12,883 nt of DNA from NCBI GenBank assembly GCA_964489735.1, contig CAZBAL010000041.1:1-12883 (forward strand), in the 5' to 3' direction. Made by a program: the position numbers and the translations under genes. Numbering within the stretch: the stretch's first letter is position 1; every line of letters starts with the position of its first letter. The stretch is from Andreesenia sp964489735. GTDB taxonomy: Bacteria > Bacillota > Clostridia > Tissierellales > Gottschalkiaceae. Shown here one piece after another: positions 1 to 6,795 of this stretch. The notes under the pieces are model-generated. The model saw only the letters and a program-made list of their open reading frames with translations. It was not told the origin of the DNA and ran no database searches.

Positions 1-168
1 CGCTGTTCCCAAGGGAATGAATAATTTCTGAAATTTTTCTAAGAAAAGAGTTGATATTATTTAATATTTATTCATAGAAAGAGGGCCTACTAAGTATATA
101 TACAAAACAAAGGTCATTTATAAAATTCCCCAATATTTAAAGTTGAAACAATAGAAAATACATTAGCA

Positions 169-196
169 TTTACAAATTAATTCCATGATATACTAT
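169..196 (+). promoter_or_regulatory. possible sigma-A promoter for the 252-2226 gene pair
   Basis: TTTACA (169-174) is followed after 16 bases by TACTAT (191-196), a fair match to -35/-10 elements, about 55 bases before the first start codon. The sequence is very AT-rich, so chance matches are likely. The rest of 1-251 shows no convincing coding sequence or terminator. Confidence 0.3.
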
Positions 197-251
197 AAAC
201 TTATAGACATTAATATTAGGAAAAGTATATTTATGCAGAAAGGGAAACTTT

Positions 252-788
252 ATGAAAGAGAAAATAGTAAAACCAATATATTTTGTTTTGATAGGAATTA
301 TTTTAACTTTATTAACTACAATTTCATTGATATTTGTTGATGCTCCATTTTTTGTCTATTCAAATATAGCGGGCATTATCCTAGTATCATTAATATTTGG
401 TAATATAGCTGGTATTTTATTTTCTGTTACTGTGGCGATTGCAAAGTTTTCAATGAATTTGTCAAGTTCTATAATAAGTGCTGATTTGTTAAAGAATATA
501 ACAGAAGTTTTAATAGTTGTATTCTTGTTTAGAGCAAATAAAAAATGGACAACTAAAGCGGTTGCTTCTGTAGTAGTGTTAACTTTATTAGTGAAGCCTT
601 TATACTTTTTATATTATTATTTACTGAATAAGAGTGATTACAACACCATAGAAAATGTAAAGAATAATGTTATAGGATATTTTAAGGGAGAGTTTGTCAA
701 AGTAGGATTTACATATATATTTTCGATTAGTATTGCATGTTTATTTATAGTTATATATGACAAAACTTTAAGAAAGAGAGGGTTATAG
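252..788 (+). CDS. small polytopic membrane protein, ECF-transporter S-component-like
   Basis: A 178-residue, strongly hydrophobic protein with about five or six membrane segments, roughly at residues 8-30, 35-56, 55-75, 82-95, 102-123 and 150-172. A lysine-rich loop (K97, K98) and a basic C-terminus (residues 172-177) suggest a cytoplasmic end. Its size, the N-terminal helix, the GNIAGILFS turn and the amphipathic segments that follow resemble substrate-binding S components of energy-coupling factor transporters, which share a common EcfA/EcfT module encoded elsewhere. No EcfA or EcfT gene is in the window. The start is supported by AAAGGGA seven bases upstream. The stop lies one base before the next start codon (TAG-A-ATG), so the two genes are very probably cotranscribed and perhaps translationally coupled. 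The family call rests on general resemblance, so the substrate is unknown. Another small membrane-protein family is possible. Confidence 0.5.
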   Translation: MKEKIVKPIYFVLIGIILTLLTTISLIFVDAPFFVYSNIAGIILVSLIFGNIAGILFSVTVAIAKFSMNLSSSIISADLLKNITEVLIVVFLFRANKKWTTKAVASVVVLTLLVKPLYFLYYYLLNKSDYNTIENVKNNVIGYFKGEFVKVGFTYIFSISIACLFIVIYDKTLRKRGL

Positions 789-789
789 A

Positions 790-2226
790 ATGAAAAAAAT
801 ATTACTCAGCTTAGCTTTATTGTTATCAGTATTTATGCTTTTTGGCTGTTCAAAAGACAACGATAGTGTAAAGACTTCTAATGATGGTGTAGAAGTAACT
901 ACTGTTAAAGTAGAGGATTTGAAAGATGATGTGCAGATTATTGATACTAGAGAAGAGGCAAGTTACATAGGCTGGAAAAATGAAAAGGGATATGGTGGGC
1001 ACATACCTAATGCTAAAGATTTTCCAGCAAGTTGGCTAAAATATGAAACTGACAATAAGAACATCGATATGGAACTAGACAGAAGAGGCATAAAAAAGAA
1101 TGTTAAAACTGTAATCTATGGAGATGATACTTTAGAAGATGAAGTATTCAGTAAATATGCAGATTTAGGTTTTACAGATTTATCAATTCTTGAAGGTGGA
1201 TTGAATAAGTATGCCGAAACAAATGACAAACTGGATTCTTTACCCGGATACAAAATATACGTAAGTCCCCAATGGGTTCAAGATGTAATGGATGGAAAAG
1301 AAGTTGAAAATGCACCTAAAGGAAAATATAAAGTTGTAGAGATAGATTTTGCAAAGTCTGAAAGTTATAATGAAGGACATATAGAAGGAGCTGTATATAT
1401 AAATACAGATAAATTGAACCATGTTCCAGGTCCGCGTGAGGTTGCAGAATACGAAAATATACCAATCGAAGAACAGAAAAAAATATGGAATTTCCCAAAA
1501 GATGATGTTATAAAAGAGGAACTTGAAAATGCAGGTATAGATAAGGATACTACAGTAATTCTGTATGCTTCTTATGCTGCAACAACAGCGGCTAACAGAG
1601 CAGCTTTAGTTATGGACTATGCAGGCGTGGAAGATATCAGGTTAATAAACGGCGGAAAAGAGTTATGGAAACTGGAAGAACGTAAATTGGTAAAAGATGA
1701 ACCTAAGATAGAAAAAGTTGATTTCGGTATAGATATTCCAGCAAATCCAGATATCAGATTTGATTATGAAAAAGAGATGGAGTTAGTAAAGGATGAAAAT
1801 GCTGTCATAGCATCGGTTAGAAGTTGGGATGAATATCTTGGAAAGAAAAGTGGATATACGTATATTTCTGAAGCTGGAGATATAGAGAACTCTAGATTTG
1901 CATATGCCGGTTCTGATCCCTATGCCATGGAGGACTTTAGAAATATAGATAACACTCTATTCAACTACAAAATGATTGAAGAAAGATGGAATAAATGGGG
2001 AATAACATCTGACAAGACAATTTCATTCCATTGCGGTACTGGCTGGAGAGCGAGTGAAACTTATTATGTAGCTAAAGCTTTGGGGTGGAATAAAATAGGA
2101 GTTTATGATGGTGGATGGTATGAATGGACTAAATATCCAGATAGTCCTGTTATGAAAAAAGGATTACCAGATGATGCTCCAGAAAAAGAACCACAAGAAT
2201 ATTTTTATGAACATTTATTTAAATAG
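790..2226 (+). CDS. triple-rhodanese-domain lipoprotein (sulfurtransferase)
   Basis: A 478-residue exported lipoprotein. Residues 1-19 are a signal peptide ending in the lipobox LFGC, with Cys20 as the lipidated residue. Three rhodanese-like domains follow, at about 36-145, 155-300 and 322-455. Each keeps the C-terminal hallmark of the fold (LEGGLNKY, LINGGKELW, VYDGGWYEW). The active-site loops of domains 1 (near 110, YGDD) and 2 (near 259, YASYAAT) lack the cysteine. Domain 3 has CGTGWRA with Cys415, like the CGxG loop of mercaptopyruvate/thiosulfate sulfurtransferases. Cys20 and Cys415 are the only cysteines in the mature protein. The family transfers sulfane sulfur through a persulfide on that cysteine, and here it would act outside the membrane. 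GAGAGGG precedes the start, which follows the upstream membrane-protein gene by one base. The natural donor and acceptor are unknown. Confidence 0.9.
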   Translation: MKKILLSLALLLSVFMLFGCSKDNDSVKTSNDGVEVTTVKVEDLKDDVQIIDTREEASYIGWKNEKGYGGHIPNAKDFPASWLKYETDNKNIDMELDRRGIKKNVKTVIYGDDTLEDEVFSKYADLGFTDLSILEGGLNKYAETNDKLDSLPGYKIYVSPQWVQDVMDGKEVENAPKGKYKVVEIDFAKSESYNEGHIEGAVYINTDKLNHVPGPREVAEYENIPIEEQKKIWNFPKDDVIKEELENAGIDKDTTVILYASYAATTAANRAALVMDYAGVEDIRLINGGKELWKLEERKLVKDEPKIEKVDFGIDIPANPDIRFDYEKEMELVKDENAVIASVRSWDEYLGKKSGYTYISEAGDIENSRFAYAGSDPYAMEDFRNIDNTLFNYKMIEERWNKWGITSDKTISFHCGTGWRASETYYVAKALGWNKIGVYDGGWYEWTKYPDSPVMKKGLPDDAPEKEPQEYFYEHLFK

Positions 2227-2271
2227 CAATATATAGTTGTTATAGAATATGGTAGTTTTATAGGGAACATA

Positions 2272-2304
2272 AAAGACTGAAGGAAATACTATCCTTCAGT
2301 CTTT
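2272..2304. terminator. bidirectional rho-independent terminator
   Basis: A perfect 13-bp inverted repeat, AAAGACTGAAGGA / TCCTTCAGTCTTT, with a 7-base loop lies between two convergent genes, 45 bases after the lipoprotein stop and about 21 bases after the MATE stop on the other strand. The T residues at each arm end give short U runs in both directions. Confidence 0.85.
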
Positions 2305-2325
2305 CTCTATTCATTAGAGGTATTC

Positions 2326-3669
2326 CTATATAATCCTTTTCTTCCATCTTCCCGTACTGATAAAAATAATGGAAAAGACAATTGACAGTACAGATGCCAG
2401 TGGTACTGAAAGACCTAAACCTATAAGTCCTTTACCGAGTGTAACTCCTAAAATATAGGACAGAGGGATTCTGACAAATACGGATGAGAATATTCCATTT
2501 AGCATAGCGAATGTAGTTCTGCCGCTTCCATTCAAGAAGCCATTAAGATTGAATTTAAATGCTACCAAAAGAAAGTCTATGCTGTACAATTTCAGATACT
2601 CTCCGCCTGCCGCCACGACTCCGTAATCTGCTTTGAATATTCCCATTATAGACTGTGGATGCAGTTGTGCCCATAGCAGGAAGACTAAAGCAGATATAAG
2701 TGATAGTCCTATACTTATTCTTAAAGCTTTCATAGCTCTTTCAGGTCTGTCAGCTCCTATATTCTGAGCTGTGAGTGCTGCAAGCGCATAAGATAATGCC
2801 ATCGGAGGCAACATGGAGAATGTTTCAAACTTGGCAACAATACCTACTGCAGCAGACTCGTTGACTCCCATATCATTGGCTATTGCAACAATTACCAGGA
2901 AAGAGCCCCATAACAGAACTTCTTGAAGTGATAGGGGAAGGCTTACTCCTAAGAGTTTCCTGACTTTATCGCTGTTTAATTTGAGATTGCTTCTGTTAAA
3001 TTTAAATATACTGCTTTTTTTAGACAGATACCAGATTGCAATGAGCATGCTGATTCCTTGCGATAAGACAGTTGCCAGTGCCGCTCCGGAAGCCCTTAGC
3101 TCTAAAACACCTACAAAATATATATCCAGCAATATATTGAAAACACAAGCGATTGAAATAAATATAACAGGTCTTTTGGAGTCACCTAATCCTCTTAGAA
3201 CTGCACTGATTGCATTATATCCAAATATGAATACAGTTCCAGCTGAAGCAATCAATACATAGTTTTTTGCATCTTGATATGCGACATCAGGTGTGTTCAG
3301 AAGTTTGAGCAACGGGTTATAAAACAAAAACATAGCCACTGCAATTATTATGGAGGCAATAATGCCTAAAACCATCATAGTCCCTATTGTCTCATTAGTA
3401 TCGCCCTCTCTTTTTGCTCCAAAATATTGCCCAACTAAAATGGTTCCACCCATTGTGAGTCCCAGTACTATTCCGTTTACTATCTGCATTACCTGAGTTG
3501 AAATAGCAACACCGGAGAGACCGGCAGTATCTGTGAACAACCCTATTATTAGCAAGTCTACAGTCCCATAAAGTGCTTGTATCAAGTTTGCAATGATAAA
3601 TGGAACGGAGAATCTTATTAGAGATTCATAGATATTGCCTTCAGTAAGAGATATTTCTTTTCCTTTCAT
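2326..3669 (-). CDS. MATE family efflux transporter
   Basis: A 447-residue integral membrane protein with the twelve-helix pattern of the multidrug and toxic compound extrusion family, whose members export cationic drugs or metabolites by Na+ or H+ antiport. Recognisable features are the first-helix segment FSVPFIIANLIQALYGTVD, the helix-rich first half closing with the GLGDSKRP loop (near 160), and the homologous GSGRTTFAM loop (near 380) in the second half, reflecting the internal duplication. Length is normal and no break is seen. The start is backed by AGGTGAT six bases upstream. The gene is monocistronic, with its own promoter at 3714-3742 and a shared terminator at 2272-2304. The substrate cannot be read from the sequence. 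A tandem repeat inside the promoter suggests dedicated control. Confidence 0.93.
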   Translation of the reverse strand: MKGKEISLTEGNIYESLIRFSVPFIIANLIQALYGTVDLLIIGLFTDTAGLSGVAISTQVMQIVNGIVLGLTMGGTILVGQYFGAKREGDTNETIGTMMVLGIIASIIIAVAMFLFYNPLLKLLNTPDVAYQDAKNYVLIASAGTVFIFGYNAISAVLRGLGDSKRPVIFISIACVFNILLDIYFVGVLELRASGAALATVLSQGISMLIAIWYLSKKSSIFKFNRSNLKLNSDKVRKLLGVSLPLSLQEVLLWGSFLVIVAIANDMGVNESAAVGIVAKFETFSMLPPMALSYALAALTAQNIGADRPERAMKALRISIGLSLISALVFLLWAQLHPQSIMGIFKADYGVVAAGGEYLKLYSIDFLLVAFKFNLNGFLNGSGRTTFAMLNGIFSSVFVRIPLSYILGVTLGKGLIGLGLSVPLASVLSIVFSIIFISTGRWKKRII

Positions 3670-3713
3670 AAATAGATCACCTAGACTTCAAGTTTCAATA
3701 TTTCTTTAGATAC

Positions 3714-3742
3714 ATTCTACCAGATAGTCAGATAGTTCACAA
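3714..3742 (-). promoter_or_regulatory. MATE promoter with tandem 8-bp repeat in the spacer
   Basis: On the minus strand TTGTGA (3742-3737) and TAGAAT (3719-3714) are separated by 17 bases. The spacer is two exact copies of ACTATCTG plus one G (plus-strand CAGATAGT twice, 3721-3736). Spacing and -10 (5/6) fit a sigma-A promoter; the -35 is 4/6. The tandem repeat suggests a regulator site, which is inference. Confidence 0.5.
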
Positions 3743-3901
3743 GACTCATTATAGCCTTCTGTCATTTTATATTCACTCAAAACATGATGCAGAGGATAAT
3801 ATTATTACAAAATATAGTTTGAGAAGGTAAATATGTGTGTATTTACTAAAATAAGGGGTCATATTATTACTAGAAAAACATGCGATCAGAGGTGAGTTGG
3901 G

Positions 3902-4240
3902 ATGATAAATATATTTTATTTAATATTGTTTTTGGGTGAGGTTGCTCTATGGGTAGGAGTAGGAAGATTAGCTTATTTAACTCTAGATAGTTCTAGGGGA
4001 TTGTCAATTTTTGCTGCGGTTGTTGCCACGATTATAATATTAGTTTTATGGGGATTTTTCTTCTCTCCGAAAGTAGATTTCCGTATAGACAAGCTACCGA
4101 GAACAATAGCAATTGTTATAATGTCAGTTGCCGTTGGAGCAGGGCTTTATATAAAAGGAGATCGTAACTTTGGACTTTTGGTGCTTAAGGGAACAACTTT
4201 TGTACAGATAATTGGTCAGTATTTTTTATCAGATAATTAG
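3902..4240 (+). CDS. yrdB: YrdB family protein (DUF2568), small membrane protein
   Basis: A 112-residue protein with four predicted membrane helices (about 5-28, 35-54, 66-84 and 90-108). The diagnostic block WGFFFSPKVDFR (near 50-61) and the glycine-rich third helix match the YrdB/DUF2568 family known from Bacillus, whose biochemical function is not established. AGAGGTGA sits just upstream of the ATG, giving a clear start. The gene is preceded by 232 non-coding bases shared with the divergent MATE promoter, so it probably has its own promoter, but I see only weak boxes (TTGAGA at 3819 with TTTACT at 3842). A possible 29-codon ORF and a terminator follow. No partner gene is evident. Confidence 0.82.
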   Translation: MINIFYLILFLGEVALWVGVGRLAYLTLDSSRGLSIFAAVVATIIILVLWGFFFSPKVDFRIDKLPRTIAIVIMSVAVGAGLYIKGDRNFGLLVLKGTTFVQIIGQYFLSDN

Positions 4241-4329
4241 CTTATTAAGTTTTCAAGAGGGATGTAAGTGTGAAAAATGAAAGTTATAAAGTTATTAAGA
4301 ATAAGAAATAAAAAGGGGGTATTACAAAG

Positions 4330-4419
4330 ATGAAGAAGGAACTGACTGAAAATCAAAGAAAACTGGATACAGATCTTTGGATTATATTTCTTACATCTTG
4401 TGTTATAATAAATACATAA
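4330..4419 (+). CDS. possible small ORF, 29 aa, amphipathic/hydrophobic C-terminus
   Basis: ATG at 4330 opens 29 codons: a charged N-terminal half (MKKELTENQRKLDTD) followed by the hydrophobic run LWIIFLTSCVII, ending NT. GGGGG lies ten bases upstream, and a strong terminator hairpin starts ten bases after the stop, as expected for the last ORF of the yrdB transcript. An 18-codon ORF (4277-4333) overlaps its start through ATGA, which could give translational coupling. I recognise no family. It could be a small membrane peptide, the decayed start of a lost gene, or chance. Confidence 0.3.
   Translation: MKKELTENQRKLDTDLWIIFLTSCVIINT
4401..4409 (+). promoter_or_regulatory. extended -10 motif ahead of the YdbC-like gene
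   Basis: TGTTATAAT is a full extended -10 (TGnTATAAT). No good -35 lies at the right distance, which extended -10 promoters can tolerate. If used, it would place the hairpin at 4429-4460 in the leader of the downstream gene. It lies inside the possible 29-aa ORF. Confidence 0.3.
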
Positions 4420-4428
4420 ATAATTTTG

Positions 4429-4473
4429 GAGACTGGGGGGAATATAAAACCTTCAGTCTCTATTTTTGTTTTT
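4429..4473 (+). terminator. rho-independent terminator (or leader attenuator)
   Basis: An 11-pair stem (4429-4439 with 4450-4460, including two G-U pairs) and a 10-base loop are followed by TATTTTTGTTTTT. It ends the yrdB transcript. It stands only about 12 bases before the ribosome binding site of the next gene. Confidence 0.8.
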
Positions 4474-4498
4474 AAAGAAAATTCAGGAGATGATAAAA

Positions 4499-4720
4499 AT
4501 GGCGGGATTTAAATATGAGATAGTTGAAGAAATAGGAAATATATCAGAATCAGCAAAAGGATGGACTAAAGAATTGAATTTAGTTAGCTGGAATGATAGG
4601 GATCCTAAGTATGATTTAAGGGACTGGGCACCAGGTCATGAAAAAATGGGCAAAGGAATTACAATGTCTAAAGAAGAACTGAAGGCATTGAAAGAAATAT
4701 TGAATAGTTTAGACTTGTAG
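4499..4720 (+). CDS. ydbC: YdbC/PC4-like ssDNA-binding protein
   Basis: A 73-residue protein. The segment SAKGWTKELNLVSWND, followed by PKYDLRDW and HEKMGKGITMS, matches the YdbC family of Firmicutes. These are small dimeric proteins with the PC4 (transcriptional coactivator p15) fold that bind single-stranded nucleic acid. The basic and aromatic residues in this block (K19, W21, W30, K51) are the sort used for binding. I chose ATG 4499 because AGGAG (4485-4489) lies nine bases upstream and the family starts with a short lead before the first strand. An in-frame TTG at 4466 and ATG at 4490 would add residues with worse spacing. It sits directly after a terminator hairpin, so it needs either readthrough or the extended -10 at 4401. 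The ABC-F gene follows after 82 bases. A cellular role beyond nucleic-acid binding is not known to me. Confidence 0.85.
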   Translation: MAGFKYEIVEEIGNISESAKGWTKELNLVSWNDRDPKYDLRDWAPGHEKMGKGITMSKEELKALKEILNSLDL

Positions 4721-4724
4721 CGGT

Positions 4725-4771
4725 TTTATTACACTAGAATTTGTATGTATATGATATTAGAGTGTAATAAA
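4725..4771 (+). promoter_or_regulatory. 11-bp inverted repeat around a possible ABC-F promoter
   Basis: TTTATTACACT (4725-4735) and AGTGTAATAAA (4761-4771) are exact reverse complements, 25 bases apart. A weak promoter (ATTACA 4728-4733, 16 bases, TATGAT 4750-4755) falls between and over them, so the arms would cover the -35 and the transcription start, as in an operator. No U run follows, so it is not a terminator. Confidence 0.4.
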
Positions 4772-4802
4772 CTATATATGAGTCGAAATTTGGGGTGATT
4801 TT

Positions 4803-6374
4803 ATGATAAGAATTAGTGATTTAAATAAAAGTTTTGGGGATAGAGTTTTGTTCGAAATTGAAAAACTCACCCTAAGCGACTCAGATAAAGTGTTTTTGAT
4901 AGGAAAAAATGGAGTTGGAAAATCAACTCTCTTAAAAGTTATTGGTGGAATTGACAAGGAATTTTCAGGAGTTGTTAAAGCGGACAATTCTGTATTCTAT
5001 GTAGATAAGTTTTCTAAAACAACAAAAAATGACCACGCTTATAGCCTGGCAAATCTGAATAAATGGAATAAAATGAGTCCTGGAGAGATGACTAAAGCAA
5101 ATATAATTGATGCAGTACTATCAAGTGGCTTTCTGCTTATAGATGAGCCTACAGCGAATCTTGATTCTCATGGAATAGATATCATAATTGATCTATTGAA
5201 AAAAAGAAAGGAAGGCTTCTTAATTGTTTCTCATGATAGGAGATTTATCAATGAACTCAGTGATAAAATAATTGAGTTGGATGATGGAAAAATTAACGAA
5301 TATTACGGGAACTATGAACATTATCTGAAAGTTAAAAAAGAATTGTTGAATAGACAGAACAAAGAGTATGAAGAGTATAAGAGTGAAATAGCGAGATTGG
5401 AGCAGTCTATAGGTCATATAAAAAAGGAAAGGTCTAAGATAAAGACTACACCGAGGAGGATGGGAAATTCTGAAGCAAGACTCCATAAAATGGGTGGCCA
5501 ATCCAATAAGAAAAATATGGACAATAGAATCAAGTCCATTGAATCTAGAATCAAGAATATGGAGGTAAAGGAAAAGCCTAAGGAAACAGGGGTAATGTCC
5601 ATTACTATACCTGAACAGGAACGGATCAAGTCTGATAGAATAATATGGTCAGATAAGCTTAACAAGAGATTTAATAATAAAATGATATTTGATAATGCGA
5701 ATTTTTTACTGAATCCAACAGATAAAATTGCATTGATAGGTAAAAATGGTACTGGAAAGTCGACACTCTTAAAAATGATAATCGATGGAGAAAGTATCAA
5801 CAAGCATAAAAGACTTAAACTTGGGTACTATTCACAAGGAAATGAATCTCTGGATTTGAAAAAAAGCATAATAGAAAATATAAGTGAATCAAGTATTTAT
5901 GATGAAACTTTCAACAGAATCGTACTTGCAAACTTACTGTTTGGAGCAGAAGATATTAATAAGAGGGTTGAAGTTTTAAGTGATGGAGAAAAATCCAGAG
6001 TGAAAATAGCTAAGCTGCTACTGGGTGATTACAACTATCTTGTTCTAGATGAGATAACAAACTTCTTGGACTTAGAATCTCTTGAAATAGTTGAAGAGCT
6101 TTTGAAGAATTATGACAGAGGATTCATATTTGTTTCCCATGACAGGTGGTTTACTGATTCGGTTTCTGATAGAAAACTGGAAATAAAGGGGAATAAAATA
6201 ATAGACTTAAGTAAGAAGGTTGAGAAAACAAAAGAATCAGACAGTTTGCTTAGAGAGTTTCGAATCTCAGAGGTGCTTGCAAAACTTTCATCTGAGACCT
6301 CTGAAGAAAGGCGAAAAGAATTAGAAAAAGAGTATGAAAATCTAACGCAGGTCCATTTCGAAAAAAGATCCTAA
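4803..6374 (+). CDS. ABC-F type ATPase, antibiotic-resistance (ribosomal protection) subgroup
   Basis: A 523-residue cytosolic protein with two ABC ATPase domains and no membrane helices. ABC1 has Walker A GKNGVGKST (34-42), a degenerate signature MSPGE (91-95), Walker B LLIDEP (111-116, catalytic Glu115) and switch His144. ABC2 has Walker A GKNGTGKST (313-321), signature LSDGE (392-396), Walker B VLDE (414-417, Glu417) and His446. The linker (about 171-262) is a charged helical hairpin carrying RRMGNSEARLHKMG, typical of Lsa/Vga/Vml-like proteins that enter the ribosomal E site and displace drugs from the peptidyl-transferase centre. A C-terminal helical extension (481-516) is also usual. 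Likely resistance is to lincosamides, streptogramin A or pleuromutilins, which is inference. GGGGTGA lies upstream at the right distance. An inverted repeat and a short upstream ORF precede it. The last seven residues may be altered by a frameshift (see 6361-6495). Confidence 0.88.
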   Translation: MIRISDLNKSFGDRVLFEIEKLTLSDSDKVFLIGKNGVGKSTLLKVIGGIDKEFSGVVKADNSVFYVDKFSKTTKNDHAYSLANLNKWNKMSPGEMTKANIIDAVLSSGFLLIDEPTANLDSHGIDIIIDLLKKRKEGFLIVSHDRRFINELSDKIIELDDGKINEYYGNYEHYLKVKKELLNRQNKEYEEYKSEIARLEQSIGHIKKERSKIKTTPRRMGNSEARLHKMGGQSNKKNMDNRIKSIESRIKNMEVKEKPKETGVMSITIPEQERIKSDRIIWSDKLNKRFNNKMIFDNANFLLNPTDKIALIGKNGTGKSTLLKMIIDGESINKHKRLKLGYYSQGNESLDLKKSIIENISESSIYDETFNRIVLANLLFGAEDINKRVEVLSDGEKSRVKIAKLLLGDYNYLVLDEITNFLDLESLEIVEELLKNYDRGFIFVSHDRWFTDSVSDRKLEIKGNKIIDLSKKVEKTKESDSLLREFRISEVLAKLSSETSEERRKELEKEYENLTQVHFEKRS

Positions 6375-6495
6375 TGATTATGAAGAATGGGAGAAGGCAC
6401 TAATGGAGTCAGCTGGTAAGAAAGAAGACTGGACAGATAAAAAGTATACTGAACCAGTAATTTCTCTTTTGAAAGCAAAAGGTCTGGTTGGTTAA
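6361..6495 (+). pseudogene. coding-like tail in +1 frame after the ABC-F gene
   Basis: Immediately past the ABC-F reading frame, the +1 frame reads on for about 43 codons as KDPNDYEEWEKALMESAG..., rich in charged residues and Trp and ending LLKAKGLVG before TAA at 6493. The switch point is a run of six A (6361-6366). With five, the ABC-F frame would run straight into it. The only in-frame ATG (6403) lacks a ribosome binding site. It may be a frameshifted C-terminus, the 3' remnant of a lost gene, or a sequencing indel. I do not recognise the family. Confidence 0.4.
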
Positions 6496-6552
6496 GTTAG
6501 TTATGATAAATAATAGAATTGGTATTCTATAATAAGCTGGACATGAAATAAA

Positions 6553-6606
6553 TAAAATTCTCTGAGATATGACTATTTGATGTTATAGCTCAGAGTTTTT
6601 TTATTT
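6553..6606 (+). terminator. rho-independent terminator after the ABC-F gene
   Basis: CTCTGAG (6560-6566) pairs with CTCAGAG (6589-6595). After one mismatch the stem continues TATGAC/GTTATA with an 8-base loop. The stem is followed by TTTTTTT and an A/T-rich complement to the upstream flank. Confidence 0.85.
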
Positions 6607-6795
6607 ATATTTACTATAGAAAATGCTGTAATGATATGGAAATATACTGCCAATACTAAGAAATAACTAGTATCATTATATTAAGGTGACTTAACTATCA
6701 ATACAAACTCTATATTATGTTGACTTATGTATGATAGAGGAATCAATATAAAGTTAAAAATTAAAATATAATAATGTGACAATTAATCAGGGGTG
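6607..6795 (+). other. non-coding leader region before the molybdoenzyme gene
   Basis: With the tail and terminator upstream, 6496-6795 is about 300 bases without a supported gene. The region is AT-rich. It has an 8-bp inverted repeat TAATGATA/TATCATTA (around 6630-6679), two copies of TGACTTA (near 6687 and 6721), and a good -10 TATAAT (6767-6772) without a clear -35. I see no riboswitch-like structure. Confidence 0.35.

Noticed and set aside
1..60. TTCCC-AA-GGGAA repeat near the left edge
   Set aside because: Five-base arms with a two-base loop cannot form a useful hairpin; no T run follows.
1240..1498. Minus-strand ORFs inside the rhodanese lipoprotein gene
   Set aside because: Low-complexity Tyr/Phe/Ile-rich shadows of a well-supported gene, without ribosome binding sites.
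2981..3262. Plus-strand ORF of 93 codons inside the MATE gene
   Set aside because: Antisense shadow; the MATE protein on the other strand is complete and recognisable.
4772..5803. Minus-strand ORFs inside the ABC-F gene
   Set aside because: Shadows of conserved Walker A and linker regions on the opposite strand, with no family features of their own.
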